From contig NC_062223.1 in assembly GCF_902686445.1 (NCBI RefSeq), forward strand, positions 57,189,998-57,253,997: 64,000 bases of DNA. The letters run 5' to 3'. Position 1 is the stretch's first letter, and every line of letters begins with the position of its first letter. The notes under the pieces are model-generated. The model worked only from the letters and a program-made list of their open reading frames with translations. It was not told where the DNA came from and did not search any database. Position numbers and translations under genes: made by a program. The DNA is from Sciurus carolinensis. Taxonomy: Eukaryota > Chordata > Mammalia > Rodentia > Sciuridae. Below, in pieces: positions 57,721 through 64,000 of the stretch.

Positions 57721-58399
57721 TAGCTATTTCACCCTACTGCTCCTGAGGAGGTGGGGTCCCCTGGATTACATAATGAGCAGGGACGTGGGTTGCCAGCTCC
57801 TCCGTGGCTGCCCATTGGCAGCCAGCCCTGTGCTCTGTGATGAGCAGGTGACGAGGGCTCTGGTGGCTTGGTGAACAGAGTGGGCACAGGCGCTGGGCAG
57901 GCAAGGAAGCTTCCAGGGAAGAAAGGCACAGAGCCATCTGCTCCGGGGCTGACCCCGAGTTGCTGATAACGTGTGGAAGCAAGAGTTCAGTGGGGAAAAG
58001 GAGCAGGAGGCCCTTCACATTCCTCCCCACTCAGCACAGGGCTGCTGTCAGAGCTGATTGCCATCACGGAGTGCCTGCACCTTCCCCACGCCCTTCCAAA
58101 GACTCTGACCTACTTTTCTGTTTTGTAGAAATGTGTCCCCCAGAGAATGCTTCCTCACTCTAGTTGTCACAGGTGGGGGATACCCTGATCATCTACTGCA
58201 AAAAATCCAATCTTCTGGGCTGGGTCTCTGAGGCCCTTCCTGTCCTTGCCTTGCCCACCTCTCTGACTTCCTCACCTGGTCTTTTTCTGCTACCTGTTCC
58301 AGTCCTTTCCTGACAAGCCACAGTCTCCTGCCTTCATGATGAAGAGGCAGGACAATCTGAAGGTTAGTGCAACTTGCTAAAGGCGAACTTCCTGTGGTC

Positions 58400-58560
58400 C
58401 TATTTCTGCCATGCTGTGAAACCTTGGGCAGGTGACTTGCCCAACCCGTGCTTAAGTTTCCTTATCTTTGAAATGGGTACAATAGCAGTAGTTATTATAG
58501 GACTCTTATGAGGATTAAAGAATAAAATAATATGTTGAAAGTACTTTTAAGAAAGCTTCC
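58400..58560 (+). repeat. MIR relic
   Basis: Contains gtgaaaccttgggcaggtgacttgcccaac, ttaagtttccttatctttgaaatggg and cttatgaggattaaag. Confidence 0.75.
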
Positions 58561-59689
58561 CAGCTGGTTCTACTATGTAGCCAGGGTTAGAAAACACTGA
58601 AGCAAACTATAATCTGGAAGAGAGTGGAGAAGGTGTCTCACTGTGTTTCAAGTCCTTAGTGCTAAGGTAGCACAATACCTGGCGCAATTCGGCATCCTTG
58701 AAATGGTTTTCGAATGAATGGACAATTTCATTTATTTGAATAATTAAAATGTAAATGATCCTTTCCCCAAAGTCTGCCTTCTAGCCACCATGGAAAGCCA
58801 ATTCCCACCTAACGCCAGCAGACCAAGGTCCAAGTCACCAAAAGGTGATGCTGCCCTGTGAGATGCTAAGAAGTGAACTCTGAGTAAATCAAGTTGACAT
58901 TTAATACTGACTCCTGGGCATACACTGAGCAACCTCCTCAATGAGATCCATGCTGCACACAAAAGGGATCCAATAAGAGACAGGTTACTTTGGGTTTCTC
59001 ATTTGTTTGTTTGCTTTTTTTTGCCAGTCTTTTGTCCAAGTTTCAGAGCCTGTGCCAAGTTCAGACTTGAAATGGACAAATGCATTTCCTGAATCCTCAC
59101 ACCTAGTTCCACATGGAAACACTGGGAAGTGTTCTGACTGGCTATACTGCTGGGACAGAAATTATTCTTAGCACAGTGGTGTGGGTGGTAAGTATGTTTT
59201 GTTTTTTTTTTTCCTTCTGTGATTGATGTTCAGTTAGGCTGCGGAAAACTAGGACAGCATTTCTAAGTATGGGTGGAAAGGTTGGAGGGGGCGTGATTGA
59301 GCTCCGCAGTAGCATACACGTTTGCCTTTCTCCTGTGCTGTGCTGTCCTAGAGGACCTCATCTGAGGAGCCACTGGCACATGGAGTACAATAGTTTTCAA
59401 TGAAGAAGGTCGAGGTGCTGGCTTTGTGCTTGTCAAGATCAATCAAGAAAAACCAGGGCATCCGGTGCTCTTTGATAAACTCACGTGGTAACCCAGAAGG
59501 GACAAAACTCTTCAACAATAGGCCAAGAAAGGGCACATTTCTTCAGCTTGTACCCTGCACCCCATCAAGACTAGGGCAGTTAGAGGATATTAAAATGCAC
59601 ACAGTGACCTGAAGTTAGGAAAGTTAGTGGGATAGGAAATGATGCCAGGAAAATCAGTAGCTAGAAAAAATTCTGAAAGCAAACAGTTC

Positions 59690-59880
59690 TCCAATGTCTA
59701 CTCTGTGCTAGGTGCCTTTTAGATGACATCTCATTTAGTTTTTGCAGATTAGAGGACTGTCATTCCCTGTTTACAGATGACCAAATTGAAGTACGAAGAA
59801 GTTAAGTCATCACTTCCATTAGTAAGTGGCTGAGCTGGGTTGTGAACTCTGATTGCAGACTCTGATAGTCCGTGTCCTGT
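59690..59880 (-). repeat. MIR relic, antisense
   Basis: Contains ctactctgtgctaggtgccttttagatg, gtttacagatgaccaaattgaag and agtaagtggctgagctgggttgtgaactctg. Confidence 0.7.
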
Positions 59881-62262
59881 CTTGGGCCAGAGAGCTGACT
59901 CAGCTCCCGGTGAGGGCCACACTGGATTGCCAAATCAGGGCAGATAATTGAACACACCTGGCTGGGAGAGTGATGGAGGAGGCAGTAGCTGGGTGGACTC
60001 CCTCACCAGGTGGTGTGATGCCTGGGACAGCTGTGCCTGTGCTCCCTGATCCAAGCCAAGCAGCAACAGTGTTTTCAGGCTGTGGTTTTGCATAGCACTC
60101 TGCTGCTGGCTACTGCTGCACAGAGCAGCAGGTCATACCTGCCTCTGCTGAGGGTCCGATGAGTGGAAGGACAGGCTCACAGGGCAGTAGAGGAACACAT
60201 CACAGATCCCACAAAGACGGGCCCAACAAAGGCCCCCTTTCCAAAAGCTAAAATGACCTTGTGCTAAATGAACTTTGGCAAGCCATGGCTGCGGGCCACT
60301 GGGGTAGCCCCACCCACTCCATCTGCATGAGTCAAGGGGGCTCTAAAATCTCATTCTAAGGAAAGAAGAAACCAGCTTGACCATGTGACTAAGGACACCA
60401 GAAATGACATGGGAACATCAGGAAAACACAGTTCTGACCCTACCAGAGCTGAGTAACCTTTATTCTTTTGAATCTCAGTTGTTTGATGTGTTAAATGGTA
60501 ATAAAACAAATACCCTGGTAGATCCTGAAGATGGTAGATCTCCCAGAGGCCCATGGATCCCTCTTCAGTGGTTTGCCCTACCCCCCATCTTCCATGTGCT
60601 TTGCTTCTAATCATCTAATGATCCTCTGTGACCTGCTCAGGGGCCTACCTTTGGGCTCCTGGGGCCCTCTTCCCCATACATGCAGAGAGCTGAATGATCT
60701 AAGGGTCTGCTCCCCAAGGCAGCCTGTGGTGGATGTCAGACTACAGGTAGATGAAAGCCCAGCTTATTGGCCTCTAGGGGGACAAAGTGTGATTTAAGTT
60801 GAGAACTGGCTAAGGTTCTAAGCTCCCCCAAACTGAAGCTGAGGCAAGGCTGCCTGAAATCACATCCTTCCTTGGTCCCATACTGTCCTGTCCTGCCCTC
60901 CCTCTCCCTCACTGGTTTGTCTTCGAAATACTTCTTCACTGAACCACAAATCCTCATCTTCTCATTTACCTGTGGGGAGCCCAACATAAGATACCATCCT
61001 GTTGGAAGATTAAATGACAGGGTGCTCAGCGCGATGCCGGGCACATGGGCAGCCACTAATAATGAAAACTGTTTATTTTTAGATGGAACCCAATGAAATT
61101 GCCAAAAATGACTACTTTTGATGCAAAAAAAAGATAATTTCCTAATGATATGTTACCATCCAGTCTCCTAGCATTCTCCCACCAGTGACAGTGAAGAAAT
61201 CTTTCCAAAGAAGACCCTGGTCTGCTCCAGTGAGTCCCCAGCTCAGCATCCTCTCCCCCTGTTCTCTCCTTCTAGAACAGTGCTGGCCTCAAATGTTCCC
61301 CAGCTGATGGTGCCAGGGCTTTACTTGGCTGGCCCGAGGACAGATGTACTTGTTATTTAAGCAGAAAACCATGTGAACTTGGGCCCCACCTAAAACAGGA
61401 GAGAGGGCAGGGGTGAGGGTGGGGAGAACAATCGGTGTTTGTCAAGTGGAAAAGGACCGTATCATAAATAGGAAAAATGTTTTCAATTTCCCCCAAGGGC
61501 AATGTTTGGTAAATATGTTTTTGTTTTATTTTCCTCCAGTGATGACTTTGGTGGCCTCTTAAAGCAGGCGGTTGTGAACCATCTCTTTGAAGGGCCATGG
61601 TGTATTTACGGTACATTTTAGCTTCAAACGCTGGACAAATGAATACTGTGTGTGTGTCAGCATGGTCCTCCTGGCTGACAGACATGAAAGGTGCATGGAA
61701 AATTGTCGTTTGTGTTTCCTCTGGCTATCCCTGCTCCAATCTCATGACAACCCACCCACCATCTCACCCCAAACACAACATGCCCTCCCCTCCGATCACG
61801 AGGGGACCCTGTGGAGGGCGAGAGTCATGTGCAGAGGTCTGTCTTTGAACATGGAGGAAACAGCGAGCCAGGCAGACTCAGGCTGGTAGCAGGTAAATGA
61901 AAGAGAGAAAACAAATTGGAAAATGCCAGGGCAGGAGGGCATCACATAGCCAGCTTAAATGGTAAGTACCAGCCATCAGTATCCAGGAGCTCCTGAGCTT
62001 GGAGCTCGGTCTTGGTCAGGTTCCCTGTGGAGCCTGGACAGGCAGCAAAACCTGTCCTGCTAGGGGAAGCAACCCACTGCAGAGAGCGTTGGCTGCCCTG
62101 TGACCTCGGTTTGCAGTCCATAGGGTATACACAGCACCAAGAACACTTGCTGTCTGGAATAATTTATATGCTATTTGCTCATTCATTGCCCATCTCTAAC
62201 CCTCCCACCTGCCCTCAACACACCTGTAGACATTCAAACACAAACTCCATTAAAGCAAGGGC

Positions 62263-62365
62263 TTTTTTTTTTTTTTTTTTTTTTTTTTTCCCTCTTGCAT
62301 CCCCAGCACCCAGAACGATGCCTGGCACATGACAGGTGCTCAATACACATTTGTTGATTGAATGA
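62263..62365 (+). repeat. 27-base T run followed by an L2 LINE 3' end
   Basis: A pure T run (62263-62289) interrupts or abuts an L2 end: cccagcacccagaacgatgcctggcacatgacaggtgctcaatacacatttgttgattg. The T run may be the trace of an antisense retroposon tail whose body is lost. Confidence 0.75.
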
Positions 62366-63814
62366 CAAAGTCTAACTGCTTATGAGATCAATATGCAAAA
62401 ATGCCTGTGGTGACAAATAATACTCCTGAGGCAGTTAGCTAAGATTTTATTTGCTCTTTGTACTCTACTTTGAGGCAGGAAAAACTCCATTCAAGTCTAG
62501 AAGGATTTCCGACAATAAGGAGTGAAACAAGAAGCAGTTTTTGCTTCACCAGAAAATATCATCAATCAGAACCTCCCTCTAGAAGTGACTGTTTTGTCTC
62601 TAAACCACAGCATATTTAGATGTTTCCAGATATTCATATGTTTAGAATTAGGTAGCACCAAGCTATGAGCTTTCTCAGATGAAAGCCAGCAAAAGCAAAC
62701 ACTGAAGGAGTCAAATGACCCCACTCTTGAATGTGGGTTTCTAGGGGTTCACACGAACAGAAGTGTCTGGTGAGTTACATGCAAGTCCCAGATTAGGCAG
62801 AATGTTTGTAGCCTTTGTTTTGGCTCAGACAAGACCCACAACCCCCACAGTGAGGCCCTCAGCCGTGGGGGTATTCCTTCCAGGCAGTCTGTATGCACTG
62901 CCAAAGCTGTCACATGGATTCTATTGATGTCTCTTTGGCAGGAGAAGAGCTGCCCCTGAAGTCGCAGAGCACCCACAGATGTCACACTAGCATCTGACCA
63001 TAGAATCACAGCCATCACAGCTGGTGTCTCTTTCGGTCATGGCTAGCCCCACGCAAAACCTTTCCAAGTGCCTGGCCAGACGGTGGCAGGGCCTGGGCCA
63101 TGTGGAAGGCATTCTCAGCCCTGTTCTCCTAAGTGAGGGCAGAACGCACAGTACTGCAACCATTTAGTTGTGCACTCTGACACCACAATTCCAGCCAGAT
63201 GCACCCACTGTTGCCCAGAAATGAATGAGAGGAATGTGGGTGTTGATCTTCTTTGTCCTTATCCCTCTCTAGTCCCACTACTGTGTTCAAAGGAAGTTGG
63301 AGCTTGGAAGTTAGGAGGTTGCTCTTCCTCATGGCCTGATGGTAGAGTATCCCCCATGACCAAGGTGCACAGGTGTGCTAGGTGGGCAAGCTAAGGTGGG
63401 AAGAGACTTAAGAAGAACCAGATGATCACACCTGGTTGGTGCAGAGCAGGCAGGGGGCTGGCAGACATTGAGACAATGCCTAGAACGATATTGTGGGCAC
63501 TGTGGGCCCTGGTCACGCTTGGTGACTGCAGATAGTAGATGTGCAGATTGGATTGCGATCTGCCCTGACTATACAATGCACACTGAATTTCAGTGATTTT
63601 GCATGAAAATATCTCATTGATAAATTTTATATTGACTATACATTGAAATGGGGATATTATGGATAATTTGGGTGGAATGGAATATCTTACTAAAATGACT
63701 GTCTTTTATTTTTTTTTATCTTTTTAAATGTATCAACTAGAAAATTTAAAATTACAAATGCAGCTCTTAGTCTATTTCTACTGGACAGTGCTGGCCTGGA
63801 GTCTTGTTATCTAC

Positions 63815-63945
63815 CTGTGATTCCCAGACTAGCAGCACCTGGGGGCTGTCAGACATGCAGAGTCCCATCACTTCTGTAACCGAGTCTGCATTTTTAACAA
63901 GATCCCCAGGTGGTTCATTTGCACATTAAAGTTTGAATAATACTC
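63815..63945. mobile_element. hAT-type MITE relic
   Basis: Contains cccagactagcagcacctgggggctgtcag and gcatttttaacaagatccccaggtggttcatttgcacattaaagtttg, the end of a MER5/MER20-like element. Confidence 0.65.
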
Positions 63946-64000
63946 TATTGTATATACTACTTTATTTTCTTTAACCATTCATCTGTTGACAGGCATGTGG
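63946..64000 (-). mobile_element. L1 LINE, antisense, partial at the window edge
   Basis: The final bases (tctattgtatatactactttattttctttaaccattcatctgttgacagg) match the inverted L1 ORF2/3' region also seen at 33060-33110. It continues off the window. Confidence 0.6.

Larger units (their letters stand above)
45800..64000 (-). other. 5' flank of this NAV2 promoter, or intron of longer upstream-initiated NAV2 transcripts
   Basis: In human, NAV2 has at least one promoter several hundred kb upstream of the MPAIL-type start, so this stretch may be intron of those isoforms. I see no exon with a recognisable peptide in it. It carries an MLT1-type LTR, hAT MITEs, MIR and L2 relics and two B1-ID SINEs. 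Stretches with nothing I can name include about 45850-46560, 49200-49680, 50000-51490, 56780-57530 and 60530-62260. Confidence 0.5.

Noticed and set aside
1..64000. CRISPR array, operon, tRNA, rRNA or known small nuclear RNA gene
   Set aside because: No regularly spaced repeats, cloverleaf, or characteristic U6, 7SK or Y RNA sequence was seen; the tRNA-like boxes found belong to ID SINEs.

Overview
This window is mammalian nuclear DNA dominated by introns and old transposons. The SINEs point to a squirrel-like rodent (Sciuridae, for example a ground squirrel or marmot). Many copies carry the ID-type tRNA-derived box (gctggggatgtggctcagtgg), and several are composites of a 5' B1 (7SL-derived) half and a 3' ID half, the arrangement described as B1-dID in squirrels and dormice. 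There are no bacterial-style genes, operons or CRISPR arrays, and I recognise no intact mobile-element gene.

One protein-coding exon is clearly recognisable. At 44226-44483 on the minus strand an 86-codon open frame begins MPAILVASKM and ends at a canonical splice donor (CAG|GTGAG). I recognise it as the first coding exon of NAV2 (neuron navigator 2). It lies in a CpG island of about 1.5 kb (about 44240-45800) with paired CCAAT boxes, a GC/KLF box and several upstream ATGs in the presumed 5' UTR. NAV2 is therefore transcribed right to left. Positions 1-44225 are its first intron after this exon; I found no further NAV2 exon there, so that intron exceeds 44 kb. Sequence to the right of about 45800 is either 5' flank or, if an upstream NAV2 promoter is used as in human, intron of the longer transcripts.

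Layout. 1-44 kb: NAV2 intron with MIR and L2 relics on both strands, MaLR LTRs (3.0-3.6, 5.8-6.1, 32.25-32.67, 35.05-35.43, 37.4-37.9 kb), a 5'-truncated antisense L1 of about 1.9 kb (32.7-34.6 kb) split by a SINE, and about ten ID or B1-ID SINEs. 44.2-45.8 kb: NAV2 exon and promoter island. 45.8-64 kb: repeat-bearing flank or intron with an MLT1-type LTR (46.6 kb), hAT-type MITE relics (47.5-48.0, 52.0, 63.8 kb), a possible retroposed fragment (48.7-49.1 kb), two B1-ID SINEs (52.2 and 54.2 kb) and the start of another antisense L1 at the right edge.

I do not see a novel multi-gene system. The observations most worth checking are an exact 53-bp duplication in single-copy intron 1.9 kb apart (7507-7559 and 9410-9462), a close match to the CTCF core at 15405-15419, the uORF cluster and 14-bp palindrome near the NAV2 start, a compact G-quadruplex motif next to telomere-like repeats (18.13-18.18 kb) and an AP-1 motif cluster at 38.06-38.42 kb. 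All repeat-family names are by eye against remembered consensus features and carry corresponding uncertainty.
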